From assembly GCF_013823385.1 (NCBI RefSeq), contig NZ_PNMA01000016.1, positions 1 through 64,000 of the forward strand: DNA of 64,000 bases. The letters are read 5' to 3'. The DNA comes from Hyphomonas sp. (lineage in GTDB: Bacteria; Pseudomonadota; Alphaproteobacteria; Caulobacterales; Hyphomonadaceae). A model generated the notes under the pieces. That model did not search any database, had not been told where the DNA came from, and saw only the letters and a list, made by a program, of their open reading frames with translations. Positions 52,319-61,829 of the stretch are shown one piece after another. Every line of letters starts with the position of its first letter. Position 1 is the first letter of the stretch. The translations under genes and the position numbers were made by a program.

Positions 52319-53371
52319 TCAGGCCTCGGGCGCTGCGGTGGTTTCGCGCACCACCAGCCGGTAAGGCAGGCAGGCCATTTGCGGCGCGTCAGACGCCCGC
52401 TTTTCCAGCAGCATCCCCACAGCGACCGAAGCCATTTCCCGGCTCGGCTGATAGATCGTGGTGAGCGCCGGGTAGACCACCGAGGCGAGCGGGGTGTCGT
52501 CAAAGCCCACCACCGAGAGCTGTTCTGGCACCCGCAGTCCGGAGCGGAAGGCCACGGCCAGCACGGCGGCTGCCATGTCGTCATTGCTGGCGAAGATGGC
52601 TGTAGGCCGCGGGCTGCGGCCCAAAAGCTCCGCAGCGGCGCGCAGGCCCGCTTCATAATCAAACGTTTCGGCCCTGACGATCAGGCTTTCGCCCAGCGCG
52701 ATGCCTCCGGCGGCCAGGCCCGCGCGATACCCGGTTTCCCGCAGATGGGACTGAGGATGGCTTCCCGGCCCGGCAATGAACGCAATGCGGCGGTGCCCCA
52801 GGCCGATGAGATGGCCCATCACTTCCTGCGCGGCGGCTTCGTCATCCATTGTGACATGACCGACCTCCCCCTCAGCTTCCGTGTGGGAGAGGCGCACAAA
52901 AGGCGTGCCAGCCTCCATGAGACGGGCCATCAGGGCAGCATCTTCGGTCAACGGCGGGATGAGCACGGCGCCGGCAAGTTCGGCCCCACCGCGCGGCAGG
53001 ACAGATCCACCAGGCCCCTCGGGCAAATGCTCGAACGCAATGCTGAAGCCTTCGGCATTGCCGCGCTGCAAGGCGCCGATCTGGATTTCCCCGAGATAGT
53101 TGCGGGACGGGCTGGAATAGAACACGCCGATCAGGCGGCTCTGCCCGGCGCGCAGGCTGCGGGCGTGCTGGTTGGTGCGGTAGCCGAGCCTTGCCACGGC
53201 ATCCATGACCCGCGCGCGCGTTTCGGCGCGCACGTTCGGCTCGCCATTCAGAACGCGGCTGACCGTCTTGAAGGAAACACCTGCTTCGCGGGCGACATCA
53301 ACAATGGTCGCGGGACGCCGGTCACTCGTGTCGATGGTATCCCCCTCGGCCAGATGCCGTTGCCAGATCAA
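52319..53371 (-). CDS. LacI family transcriptional regulator
   Basis: A 350-residue LacI/GalR regulator. The helix-turn-helix and hinge read TIVDVAREAGVSFKTVSRVLNGEPNVRAETRARVMDAVARLGY (about 22-64), and a periplasmic-binding-protein-like sugar domain follows (SSPSRNYLGEIQ to the end). The start appears to be TTG; ATG is not available before the conserved region. It probably controls the uronate/TRAP genes a few kb away, since an ACCGGT-centred operator lies upstream of dctP; this is inference. Confidence 0.88.
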   Translation of the reverse strand: MIWQRHLAEGDTIDTSDRRPATIVDVAREAGVSFKTVSRVLNGEPNVRAETRARVMDAVARLGYRTNQHARSLRAGQSRLIGVFYSSPSRNYLGEIQIGALQRGNAEGFSIAFEHLPEGPGGSVLPRGGAELAGAVLIPPLTEDAALMARLMEAGTPFVRLSHTEAEGEVGHVTMDDEAAAQEVMGHLIGLGHRRIAFIAGPGSHPQSHLRETGYRAGLAAGGIALGESLIVRAETFDYEAGLRAAAELLGRSPRPTAIFASNDDMAAAVLAVAFRSGLRVPEQLSVVGFDDTPLASVVYPALTTIYQPSREMASVAVGMLLEKRASDAPQMACLPYRLVVRETTAAPEA

Positions 53372-53433
53372 TGCTGGCGGGGATCATAGGACGCGAGCTG
53401 ACCCTCGCGCAATGGCAGCGCCTTAAGATAGGA

Positions 53434-54417
53434 TCAACCCGGTTCGCGGCGGGCGGCAGAGGCGGACGGGAAAATATGCACGTTCGAAAACACATCCCGC
53501 GGATGGATGAACTGTTCCCGGAACCACATCGCATCTTCCTGCTCGAAGCGCTTGCGGATCCAGTCAACGAACAGCTGGCCCTCCGGCCGCCGGCGGAAAC
53601 GCTCGGTATAGGCCACCCAGAACTGGATGGGGGCAATCTCCGGCAGGTCGAGCGGAATGATCCGGTCGTCCATGGCGGCGATGAAGGATGGCAGGATGGC
53701 GACACCGCCCCCGGCCGCGCAGGACTGGATCAGCGCCGTGCCGGAATTGGAGACGAAGGCATAATCGATCATCCGGCGCAGCTCGGACACTTTCGGCGCC
53801 CAGCGCTCCACCTGGTTCACATAGGAAGAGTGCATCAGGCAGCGATATTTGTAGTATTCAAACAGGCTTTCGGGCGGTTTGCGCTCCCGGAAGTAATCGC
53901 GGGAGGCAAAGCCGATATAATGCTGCACGCCCAGCTTGTGGTGGAGCAGTTCATGGCTTTTCGGCTCGGCAAAGTGCAGGGCGATGTCCGCCTCGCCATT
54001 GGTGACGTCTGCCGGCTCGTCATTGACCAGCATCCTGATCTGGACGCGCGGGTTCTTGTTCTGGAACTCGTGGAGGCGCGGGGCGAGCCAGTAAGGCCCG
54101 ATGCCATCGCCCGTGGAGAGGACGATCCGCCCCTCGACCGGCGCGCCCTGGGCGCTTGCCTGATCCTTCAGCGTATTAGCCGCTTCGGCCATCTGGTGGG
54201 CATAGCGCAGCACCACCTTGCCGGCCTCGGTCAGCTCTACCCCCCGCGTGGAGCGGATGAAAAGCTGGGTGCCGAGGGTGGTTTCCAGATCATCGATCTT
54301 GCGGCTGATTGTGGGCGGGGATTCCCCAAGCCGGGCCGCTGCGCCGCTCATGCTGCACAGCTCCGCCACGACGCGAAATACCCGCAAAGTATCCCAATCC
54401 AGCCGTTCAGTATTCAT
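53434..54417 (-). CDS. LysR family transcriptional regulator
   Basis: A 327-residue LysR-type regulator with N-terminal winged helix (DTLRVFRVVAELCSMSGAAARLGESPPTISRKIDDLETTLGTQLFIRSTRGVELTEAG) and a C-terminal effector domain (VEGRIVLSTGDGIGPYWLAP). It lies between the LacI gene and the PEPC-like gene, all on the minus strand. Target and ligand are unknown. Confidence 0.9.
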   Translation of the reverse strand: MNTERLDWDTLRVFRVVAELCSMSGAAARLGESPPTISRKIDDLETTLGTQLFIRSTRGVELTEAGKVVLRYAHQMAEAANTLKDQASAQGAPVEGRIVLSTGDGIGPYWLAPRLHEFQNKNPRVQIRMLVNDEPADVTNGEADIALHFAEPKSHELLHHKLGVQHYIGFASRDYFRERKPPESLFEYYKYRCLMHSSYVNQVERWAPKVSELRRMIDYAFVSNSGTALIQSCAAGGGVAILPSFIAAMDDRIIPLDLPEIAPIQFWVAYTERFRRRPEGQLFVDWIRKRFEQEDAMWFREQFIHPRDVFSNVHIFPSASAARREPG

Positions 54418-54626
54418 ACGCAGCCACCTTAGCCGATTGCCGAGCCCCGAAACAGCTCAGCCGATAGCCTGCCGGTAATCGCCCTGCAATTGATTGAAGC
54501 AGCAGCTATATCTGACCTATGGTTGCGCGACCACCCCCGGACAGCGCTTCCTGCTGCGGCCGCTACAGGACAAGCTTATCACAGAAATATTGTCTCAGCT
54601 GCCTGCGCCAGGTTTTTTACCCGTGT

Positions 54627-57461
54627 TTATCCGTAGGCATCGAAAGGATGGTTCAGCGACAGGCTGATGTGATGAAGCAGCTGATCAATGCGATCCAGGG
54701 GGCCAATGATGCTGTCATGGATATGATCATAGCCATACTGCGCAGAACCGGCGTCCGCGCCGCCCGCTTCAGTGACCGCCGAGAGCCGCATCAGCTGGTC
54801 CTGAGAGGGCGGGAAGATGCGCCCGAGCAATTCGACACACTCCCCGATGCGCAGGCTGGTGACGAGGCGGATGATGTCGCGCAGGCTGGTATCGTGCCGC
54901 TCCGAGATGCGCGGCAGGCGCCCGACCAGAGCGAAGGCATGCATCATCAACGCCTGGCGGATGCCGTGGACGACATGAAGGTTGATGCGGTCTTCATGGC
55001 GCTCCACGGTTGAAGGGGCCTCGTCAAGGCGGGCCAGCAGACGATCAAACCGGTCAAGATCAATGGCGAGGAGGTTGGCAGTCCGGTTGACCGACAGGGA
55101 CGTTTCCCCGTCTCGCAGGGCATAATAGACCCCGCGATAGGCCGATGCTTTCTCCGGCGCGGCGGCGCGGGCATTGGCGATCCAGACATCGGGATTGTAG
55201 ACCAGGGCGTAACCGCGCAGCACCGGAAGGCTGCTGAGCAGCCGGGCGCGCCAGGCCAACTGGACAAGGCTGCGCATGCGGGGGCTGGTGTTGACGAGAT
55301 CGACGAGGCGGTCAGTCTCCCGTTGCAGCGATGAGCCGATGCCCGACGCGGTGTTGACCGGGATGCCGAGCTGCTGGAGCTCTGCATTGTGCGAGATGGC
55401 GCGCAGGGCGCGGGGGCCAGCGGCGCCGGAGGGCCGCCGTGTCTGACGGGAACCGGCGGTGACGACAAAGCCGGGCGCAAAATCCGTCAGCAGACGGCCA
55501 TAATCGGGGTTGGCGAAGAAACGTTCATGCCAGGCGCGCAGGGCGCGGTAGAAATCCCAGACCAGATCTGTCCGGGTGTAGAACGGATCGTCTGCAGCAG
55601 TTTCCGGCGGCGGGGCGAGCAGATGGCTGCACCAGTGCGCGAGCGTTGTTTCGGCAAGTTCGGGCGTGGCGAAGTGAAGATAGCCGTCGCCGCCCTGAAA
55701 GCTTGATTCGTGGATGATCCGTATGCCAAGGGCCTGGGCATTGGTGCGGGTCCAGGGGGTGAGCAGGTGATCGAAGCGCTGCTCGAAACTGCCCGGCCAG
55801 GCGCCGCGCCCCATCGATTCGCCATGCGTGTTGAAGATCAGGAGGCCCGCGCCCGGCACACGCGGCGCCATCGCGCGCAGGATCAGGTTATGGATGCGCT
55901 CGATCGCCATGTTGCCAGCGATCTGGCCGATGAAGCGGCCGGAATCGGAAAAGCCAAGCTGGATGGAAAGATGCCCCCGGCGGCGCACATAGGCGGCAAA
56001 TTCTGGCTCATCCAGCAGACGCTCGATGAAGCGGCCGCCGGTTTCCAGCGCTTCGGGCGTTTCAAACAGGGGCGAAATGTCGAGCTTTCCGTTCACGCCG
56101 TAATGACGGGCGAGATAGAGCGCGGCCATGACCGTGGCGGGGTTCTCGCTCTCGGCGATCAGGAAGCGGATGGGTGAGCCGGCATCGATATGCTTGAGGA
56201 TCTGCGCGCACATCATGAACTGGCGGCGCGCGGTGGACTGCTCCAGGAAGAGGTCTGCGAAGTTCACGTCAACCGGTTTGGGTGTAGCCGCGCGGCGGGA
56301 AAGCTCTGCCAGGGCGAGGCGGCCGAGGCTGCGTTCATCCGTATCGAGATTGAGCTCGCGGCTGATAACCGTGGCGATCTGGGCGGCGTTGACGCGCAGG
56401 TGGATGCGGCCTGTGCCGAGCTGCTGGCTCTCCACCTGGGCGCGCAGGATCAGGATCTCACGGGCGAGACCGGCATCGCCTTCCGCTTCAGCCAGGACGT
56501 CATCAAGCGCCGCAATAATCTCGGCCGCATCCGTCAGCCGGCCAGGGCCTTCGGCAGTCAGGCGGTTTGCCGCGGCAACAAGATGTTCCGGATTCTGAAG
56601 ATCGCCGCTGAACATGGCCGCCTGAAGCGCGGTTTCACCTGCGGCAAGATCAAGCCGTTCCAGCAAGGCGGCGAGGCCCGTGGCGGCAGGATGGGCCTCA
56701 AGGATAGATTGCACGCGGGCATGATAGCGCCGGATCTGATCGGCTTTTTCGCTCAGGCGGAAGGTGATCGAGTGGGACCAGTGGATATCCGTCCGGCCAT
56801 CAAGGTCGTAGCCAACCCAGCTTGCAATGGTGGGCAGCGCCGGGCGGAGCTCTCTCCAGCTATCGGGAAAATGCATGCGGGCCACATCGAACACGAGCGT
56901 GGCAAACTGCTGCTGCGCGGCAGCCGCGTGGAGAAGCGCGGCCTGCACCTCATCATGCTCGCGGGCCAGCGTGATGGACCTGTTCCAGCCGCGGGCGTCG
57001 GCTTGCAGCGCCCTTTCCAGCGCGGCGCGCGCCCGCTTGCCGGGGTTGACGGCTTCGCCAGCAATCGCCGCGCGAAGCTCTGGCGAGAGCGCGAAAGTCG
57101 GGTGGGCGGTAAAGACGATGCCACCCCGCGCCTGTTCGAGTGTCGCCCGGAATGTCTCAAAGCCCTGGCCTGCGAGATCGTCCAGCCTCGACCTTACCGG
57201 CGCCCATGCTGTCTCCGGCCGGGCGCCGGCGTGACGTTCCCGCAAACGTTCGGCACGCTGGCTGACAAGGAGAAGATGCGCTTCATTGATGAGGGCAGCA
57301 ATCTCATCCAGGCTGGTTTCGCCCTGTTCAATGTCCCTGAACACCGTCTGCGCAAGGGCGAAGACCGAATTGGTCATCGGATCTTCGGCAATCCTCCCGG
57401 CCTGCAGGCGCAGATATTCTCCGGCAGCCGAGAGGGTCGGCTCGATACGTGTCGTCTTCAT
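54627..57461 (-). CDS. Divergent phosphoenolpyruvate carboxylase-like protein
   Basis: A 944-residue protein aligned by eye with PEP carboxylase along its length: FTAHPTF (TAHPTE, His138 region), GYDLDGRTDI (GGDRDGNP), FLIAESENPATV, QLGFSDSGRFIG (GYSDSNKDAG), IFNTHGESMGRGAWP (FHGRGGTVGRGG) and GSRQTRRPSGAAGPRALRAI (SRPAKR.P.GG.E.LRAI). Several catalytic positions differ: the Lys of SDSxKDAG, the His and first Arg of FHGRGG, and the C-terminal QNTG is replaced. Activity is therefore doubtful. It begins 16 bp after the esterase gene, so is probably the last gene of the TRAP/sugar-acid operon. Confidence 0.72.
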   Translation of the reverse strand: MKTTRIEPTLSAAGEYLRLQAGRIAEDPMTNSVFALAQTVFRDIEQGETSLDEIAALINEAHLLLVSQRAERLRERHAGARPETAWAPVRSRLDDLAGQGFETFRATLEQARGGIVFTAHPTFALSPELRAAIAGEAVNPGKRARAALERALQADARGWNRSITLAREHDEVQAALLHAAAAQQQFATLVFDVARMHFPDSWRELRPALPTIASWVGYDLDGRTDIHWSHSITFRLSEKADQIRRYHARVQSILEAHPAATGLAALLERLDLAAGETALQAAMFSGDLQNPEHLVAAANRLTAEGPGRLTDAAEIIAALDDVLAEAEGDAGLAREILILRAQVESQQLGTGRIHLRVNAAQIATVISRELNLDTDERSLGRLALAELSRRAATPKPVDVNFADLFLEQSTARRQFMMCAQILKHIDAGSPIRFLIAESENPATVMAALYLARHYGVNGKLDISPLFETPEALETGGRFIERLLDEPEFAAYVRRRGHLSIQLGFSDSGRFIGQIAGNMAIERIHNLILRAMAPRVPGAGLLIFNTHGESMGRGAWPGSFEQRFDHLLTPWTRTNAQALGIRIIHESSFQGGDGYLHFATPELAETTLAHWCSHLLAPPPETAADDPFYTRTDLVWDFYRALRAWHERFFANPDYGRLLTDFAPGFVVTAGSRQTRRPSGAAGPRALRAISHNAELQQLGIPVNTASGIGSSLQRETDRLVDLVNTSPRMRSLVQLAWRARLLSSLPVLRGYALVYNPDVWIANARAAAPEKASAYRGVYYALRDGETSLSVNRTANLLAIDLDRFDRLLARLDEAPSTVERHEDRINLHVVHGIRQALMMHAFALVGRLPRISERHDTSLRDIIRLVTSLRIGECVELLGRIFPPSQDQLMRLSAVTEAGGADAGSAQYGYDHIHDSIIGPLDRIDQLLHHISLSLNHPFDAYG

Positions 57462-57477
57462 GTCTCTGGTCCAGCGT

Positions 57478-58470
57478 TCAGGAATTACCCTTGGGGAATA
57501 TGCCCTTGTTAACGCCCCAGTCGCGCAGAAGCGAGGGCCATGACCGCAGCGGCGTATCCGCGATGCCGCGCAGGCCGAAGCCGTGGCCACCTTCCTCGAA
57601 GATATGCAGCGCGACGGGCACGCCCACCTGGCGCAGGGCACCGTGGAGGATCAGCGCATTTTCGACGGGCACGGCCGCGTCGTCTGCGGCGTGCATGAGG
57701 AAGACCGGCGGCATATCCGGCCGCGCCATGGACTCCAGCGACCAGCTGGCGATGGACTCCGGCGTGGGCTGGTCTCCCAGCATGTTCTGCCGCGATCCGG
57801 GATGGGCGAAAGGTTCTGCCAGTGTGGCGACGGGATAGATCAGCGCGGCAGCGTCCGGCCGCGCCGAGAGGGCGTCGGCTGCATCGATGGGGGTGTAGGC
57901 TGGCAAGTCGAACTTCATTGCCAGTGTGCCGGCGAGATGTCCGCCTGCGGAGAAACCCATAACCATCACGCGCGCGGGGTCTATACGATCTGCAGCGGCG
58001 CGGGCGCGGATGAGGCGCATGGCGCGCTGGGCATCCTGAAGCGGGGCATCCGGCCCGGCCTGCCAGCCCTGATGCGGAAGGCGGTAGCGCAGGACATAGA
58101 CCGTGGCGCCCTCGGCGGCAAAATGCCGGGCGCCTTCAAAGCCTTCCTTGTCGATCACCACCCATTTGTAGCCGCCGCCGGGGATGATGAGTATGGCGGA
58201 GCCATCGGGCGCGTCGGGATAAAAGATTGAGAGGCTGGGCGCGGTGACGTCATGGGCCGCGCGGTCCATCAGGCCGAAGGGATTTTCGCGGTGAACGATC
58301 TTTTCCTGCAGGCCTGCGGGGACGCCGCCGGGCGGGCCTTCGGGCCAGAGCGGGATGACGGCATCTGCCTCGATCGCCGGCGGGGCGGCCTCAGGCTCAG
58401 CGGGCGCTGTCGTGCAGGCCGCGAGCACCAGGGCGGAAAACATGGCCAGGAGGATGCGCCGGGACAGCAT
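57478..58470 (-). CDS. Alpha/beta hydrolase lipoprotein (acetylesterase-like)
   Basis: A 330-residue alpha/beta hydrolase with lipoprotein signal (lipobox LAAC, Cys19). The oxyanion loop IPGGGY is near residue 98, the nucleophile is S174 in GFSAGGHLA, and D264 and H296 (EGGHGFG) complete the triad. The layout resembles acetyl-xylan/pectin acetylesterases, which deacetylate plant or algal polysaccharide fragments. It sits in the TRAP/sugar-acid operon one base after the cupin gene. Confidence 0.83.
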   Translation of the reverse strand: MLSRRILLAMFSALVLAACTTAPAEPEAAPPAIEADAVIPLWPEGPPGGVPAGLQEKIVHRENPFGLMDRAAHDVTAPSLSIFYPDAPDGSAILIIPGGGYKWVVIDKEGFEGARHFAAEGATVYVLRYRLPHQGWQAGPDAPLQDAQRAMRLIRARAAADRIDPARVMVMGFSAGGHLAGTLAMKFDLPAYTPIDAADALSARPDAAALIYPVATLAEPFAHPGSRQNMLGDQPTPESIASWSLESMARPDMPPVFLMHAADDAAVPVENALILHGALRQVGVPVALHIFEEGGHGFGLRGIADTPLRSWPSLLRDWGVNKGIFPKGNS

Positions 58471-58471
58471 G

Positions 58472-58903
58472 CTACTTCCCCGGCGGATAGGCAATGATGA
58501 GGACGAGCGGCTCTGCGCCGACCTGCCGTATGCCGACATTTGCGCCGGTGTAGAGATAGGCCGCCATGCCTTCGGTGAGGGTCTGTTCTTCGCCGTCGGA
58601 ATGGACAATGCCTTCGCCGGACAGGACGTAATAGATCTCATCATGATTGATCGGGTGGAGGCCGATGGCGCTGCCAGGATGGAGCGCGCGCTTGCGGAAC
58701 TCGAAGGCGCGCACGGGAACTGCATCGGAGATGCGCCAGGCGGTGCTCATGCCGATCTTTCCGTGTGGTGGGGGCTCGTCCACCTTCACGTCTTCTTCCG
58801 AGACGATGACCATCGCGGGGGCTGCGGGCGCGTCCGGCGCGGGAGCGCTCGCGCAGGCGATGAGGAACGATGACGCAAGCAATCCAGTCAGCAGGCGGAT
58901 CAT
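58472..58903 (-). CDS. Cupin-domain lipoprotein
   Basis: A 143-residue protein: signal peptide with lipobox LIAC (Cys17), Pro/Ala linker, then a single cupin (about 60-140) with the metal motif GSAIGLHPINHDEIYYVLSGEG. Its place after dctM and before the esterase suggests a role in periplasmic processing of the same sugar acids; KdgF-type cupins convert unsaturated uronates, but this one differs in its HxxxHDE spacing. Function is inferred from context. Confidence 0.75.
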   Translation of the reverse strand: MIRLLTGLLASSFLIACASAPAPDAPAAPAMVIVSEEDVKVDEPPPHGKIGMSTAWRISDAVPVRAFEFRKRALHPGSAIGLHPINHDEIYYVLSGEGIVHSDGEEQTLTEGMAAYLYTGANVGIRQVGAEPLVLIIAYPPGK

Positions 58904-58913
58904 GAGAAATCCT

Positions 58914-60194
58914 CTATTTGAACAGGCCGGGCAGCGACAGCGACAGGGCGGGAATATAGGTGATGAGCAGCAGCGACACGATGAGCGCCAGATAGAAGGG
59001 CCAGATCGTTTTCACAGCGTCTTCTACCTTGATGCCGCCAACGGCGGCGCCGACGAACAGCACCGAGCCCACCGGCGGGGTGACAAGGCCGATGCCCAGA
59101 TTGAGCATCATGATGATGCCGAAATGGACCGGGTCGACGCCCACTTCCATGACTACGGGAAGAAGGATCGGCGTGGTGATAACGATCAGGGGCGACATGT
59201 CCATGAATGTGCCCAGCACAAGCAGCGTGATGTTGATGATGAGCAGGATGGCGAGCGGGTTGCGCGTGATTGAGGTGATGAGTTCTGCCAGCTTTGCGGG
59301 CGCTTCGAGCACGGCGAGGGCATAGCCAAAGGCCGTAGCGGCGCCGATGATCAGGAGGACCATGGCCGTGACCTTGACCGACTGCTGGGCCGCATCGACG
59401 AAGCGCGACCAGCCCAGCGAGCGATAAACGAAGGCGCCGACGAGAACTGTGTAGATAACGGCGATGGCGGAAGACTCGGTCGCGGTAAAAATGCCCGACA
59501 GGATGCCGCCCATGATGATGACAGCCGCCATCAGGCCGGGGACCGCAATCAGGATCGCGCGGATGAAGGCGCCCCAGCCGGGGAACTGCCCGCTGGGATA
59601 GCCCCGGCGCACGGCGACGAGCCAGGTGACGGCCATCAGGATCGCTGCCGTGACGATGCCGGGAACGACACCGGCCAGGAACAGGTCTCCGATCGGCACG
59701 CCGATGCCGGAGGCGGCCGAGTAGATGATCATATTGTGCGAGGGCGGAATGAGGAGGCCGACGATGGCGGCAGAGACCGTGACGTTGACGGCGTAGTCTG
59801 CGCCATAGCCTTTCTGCTTCATCAGGGGCATGAGCGTCGATCCCATCGCCGACGCGCTGGCGATGGCAGAGCCGGAGACAGCGCCAAACATGGTGGACGC
59901 GCCGACATTGACGAGGCCGAGCCCGCCGCGCGTGCGCCCCAGCATTGCCTCGGCCACCTCGACAAGGCGCTGGGCTATGCCGGAGCGATACATGAGGTCG
60001 CCCGCAAATATGAAGAAGGGAATGGCCATCAGCGAGAAGACGCTGATGCCACCCGCGAGGCGCTGGAAGACCACGACGAGGGGAATGTCCATCGCCAGGA
60101 AGGTGGCGATGGCGGCGCCGAGCAGCGAATAGGCCACGGGCACGCCGATGGCGAGCAGCAGCACGAGCACACCCATGAGAATGAGCAATTCCAT
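58914..60194 (-). CDS. dctM: TRAP transporter large permease DctM
   Basis: A 426-residue TRAP-type DctM permease with about twelve hydrophobic segments. Family landmarks include PFFIFAGDLMYRSGIAQRLV, GLVNVGASTMFGAVSGSAIASASAMGSTLMPLMKQKGY and the C-terminal GLVTPPVGSVLFV. It moves the substrate with Na+ or H+. Its ATG overlaps the dctQ stop by one base. Confidence 0.95.
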   Translation of the reverse strand: MELLILMGVLVLLLAIGVPVAYSLLGAAIATFLAMDIPLVVVFQRLAGGISVFSLMAIPFFIFAGDLMYRSGIAQRLVEVAEAMLGRTRGGLGLVNVGASTMFGAVSGSAIASASAMGSTLMPLMKQKGYGADYAVNVTVSAAIVGLLIPPSHNMIIYSAASGIGVPIGDLFLAGVVPGIVTAAILMAVTWLVAVRRGYPSGQFPGWGAFIRAILIAVPGLMAAVIIMGGILSGIFTATESSAIAVIYTVLVGAFVYRSLGWSRFVDAAQQSVKVTAMVLLIIGAATAFGYALAVLEAPAKLAELITSITRNPLAILLIINITLLVLGTFMDMSPLIVITTPILLPVVMEVGVDPVHFGIIMMLNLGIGLVTPPVGSVLFVGAAVGGIKVEDAVKTIWPFYLALIVSLLLITYIPALSLSLPGLFK

Positions 60195-60700
60195 CAGGCG
60201 GTTTCCTCATTCGGGGCGTCTGCTGCGCGAAGCCCGAGGCGCTCAAGAACCTGTTCAAGGGCGAACAGGACCATGAGCGCGCCGGAGATCGGCAGGGCGA
60301 GATAGGTGAGCCCGCGCGGGATGCCGAGCGAAGGGACGACATGGCTCCATGTGCGCAGCACGAGTTCGCCGCCCCAGATGAACATCGCCGCGCCGCAGAG
60401 GCCGACAATGGTATTGGAGGTCACCTGCATCCATTTGCGCACGGCGGGCGGAGCGGCCTCTTCCAGCGCCACGATGCGGATGTGGAAGCCCTGCCGGACG
60501 CCGGCCGCCGCAGCGAGCGCGACATACCAGATCATCAGCGTCAGTGCGGCCTGTTCCGACCAGGACGGCGTCGAGTTTAGGACATAGCGGCCAAATACCT
60601 GCCAACCGACGATGACTGTCATCAGCACGAGGCCGAAGGCCGCTGTCTTGATCAGCAGGTCTGCGGCGATGCGCGTGAAGTTTGCGAGCATACGGATCAT
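60194..60700 (-). CDS. dctQ: TRAP transporter small permease DctQ
   Basis: A 168-residue DctQ with four hydrophobic segments (LLIKTAAFGLVLMTVIVGWQVFGRYVLNSTPSWSEQAALTLMIWYVALAAAAGVRQGFHIRI is characteristic). It stabilises the DctM channel. Its ATG overlaps the dctP stop by four bases; ATG at 60691 is an alternative. Confidence 0.92.
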   Translation of the reverse strand: MIRMLANFTRIAADLLIKTAAFGLVLMTVIVGWQVFGRYVLNSTPSWSEQAALTLMIWYVALAAAAGVRQGFHIRIVALEEAAPPAVRKWMQVTSNTIVGLCGAAMFIWGGELVLRTWSHVVPSLGIPRGLTYLALPISGALMVLFALEQVLERLGLRAADAPNEETA

Positions 60701-61716
60701 TCCGCCTCTCCCATGGCTTCGATCTGAGAGACGAGACGTTTTGCTTGCTCCGAGACAATGTAGCGGTCCCAGACCGGGCGCATGGCGGCGGCGAAGGCGG
60801 CCTTGTCCTCGATTTCGTTGACCTCGATGCCTGAGGCCATGAGGCGGGCGCGGGAGTCTTCCACGCGCTGGTCCCACAGGGTGCGCATGTAGGGCACTGA
60901 TTCCTTGGCCGTCTGGCGCACCAGGGCGCGGTCTGCCTCGTCCAGCTTGTCCCATCGGGATTTCGACATGACGAGGACTTCCGGGGCGATGACGTGCTGG
61001 GTGAGGCTGTAATACTTCGCGGCCTCGAAATGGCGCCCGCTTTCATAGGAGGGCCAGTTATTCTCCGCGCCATCGATGACGCCCTGGACGAGCGCCTGAT
61101 AAACTTCGGCGATACTCATCGGCGTTGCGTCTGCGCCGAGGGCGCGGATCATCGAGACATAGAGGTCAGAGCTCGGCACACGGATCTTCAGGCCGCGCAT
61201 GTCTGCCGGTGTGCGGATGGGGCGGCGGGTGTTGTAGAAGTTGCGGTCGCCGCTGTCATAGAAGCAGAGGCCGATGAGACCGTGGGGCTCCAGCGAGGCG
61301 AGGATTTCGTCGCCGATGGGGCTGTCGAGCGCGCGGCGCATATGGTCGTTGGATTGAAACAGAAAGGGCAATGCCGGAATGCTTGTCAGCGGCTCAATGG
61401 AGTTCAGCGGGGCAAGGTTCACGCGGTTCATGTCGAGGCCGCCAAAGACGGTGATCTCCAGCGTATCCTGCTCCGATCCGAGCTGGCCCCCGGCATAGAT
61501 CTTGACGCCGAGCCGCCCATCGGTCCGCGCACTCAGGAGGCGCCCCATTTCCTTGACCGCCTGGACGGTCGGATATTCTTCCGGGTGCGTATCGGTTGAC
61601 AGGAACTCCCGGCCCGCGCGGACGCCGCAGGCGCTGAGCCCGGCCATGGCCGCCCCCGCGGCCAGCACATGGCGGCGGCTAGGCCTTACTGGATCAGCTG
61701 AAGCTGGCATCCGCAT
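60697..61716 (-). CDS. dctP: TRAP transporter substrate-binding protein DctP
   Basis: About 339 residues. The N-terminus carries a twin-arginine-like SRRHVLAAGAAMAGLSAC with possible lipobox LSAC. The DctP/UehA fold follows: GGQLGSEQDTLEITVFGGLDMNRVNLAPL, RTPADMRGLKIRVPSSDLYVSMIRALGADATPMSIAEVYQALVQGVIDGAENNW. The conserved Arg for carboxylate binding is in KIRVP, so a sugar acid is the likely ligand. The start at 61716 has AGGA upstream. Confidence 0.93.
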   Translation of the reverse strand: MRMPASADPVRPSRRHVLAAGAAMAGLSACGVRAGREFLSTDTHPEEYPTVQAVKEMGRLLSARTDGRLGVKIYAGGQLGSEQDTLEITVFGGLDMNRVNLAPLNSIEPLTSIPALPFLFQSNDHMRRALDSPIGDEILASLEPHGLIGLCFYDSGDRNFYNTRRPIRTPADMRGLKIRVPSSDLYVSMIRALGADATPMSIAEVYQALVQGVIDGAENNWPSYESGRHFEAAKYYSLTQHVIAPEVLVMSKSRWDKLDEADRALVRQTAKESVPYMRTLWDQRVEDSRARLMASGIEVNEIEDKAAFAAAMRPVWDRYIVSEQAKRLVSQIEAMGEAE

Positions 61717-61793
61717 GGGTGTTTTCCTGCCCCCGTTGGGCGCCGGTCTTTGCGACCGGCCTGATCTTTTTATAAGGTTCCATACTGGCGTTA

Positions 61794-61808
61794 TGGTAAC
61801 CGGTGTCA
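61794..61808. promoter_or_regulatory. Putative LacI-type operator upstream of dctP
   Basis: TGGTAACCGGTGTCA has an ACCGGT centre like operators of LacI-family sugar-acid regulators. A wider partial dyad GGTTCCATA...TATGGTAACC begins at 61777. It lies about 80 bp upstream of the dctP start. Confidence 0.45.
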
Positions 61809-61829
61809 ATACTGTTTCAGCGCTGGGTC

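Noticed and set aside
58900..60408. 502-codon minus-strand ORF overlapping dctM in another frame
   Set aside because: Same strand, different frame; His/Arg-rich shadow, while dctM itself has full family motifs.
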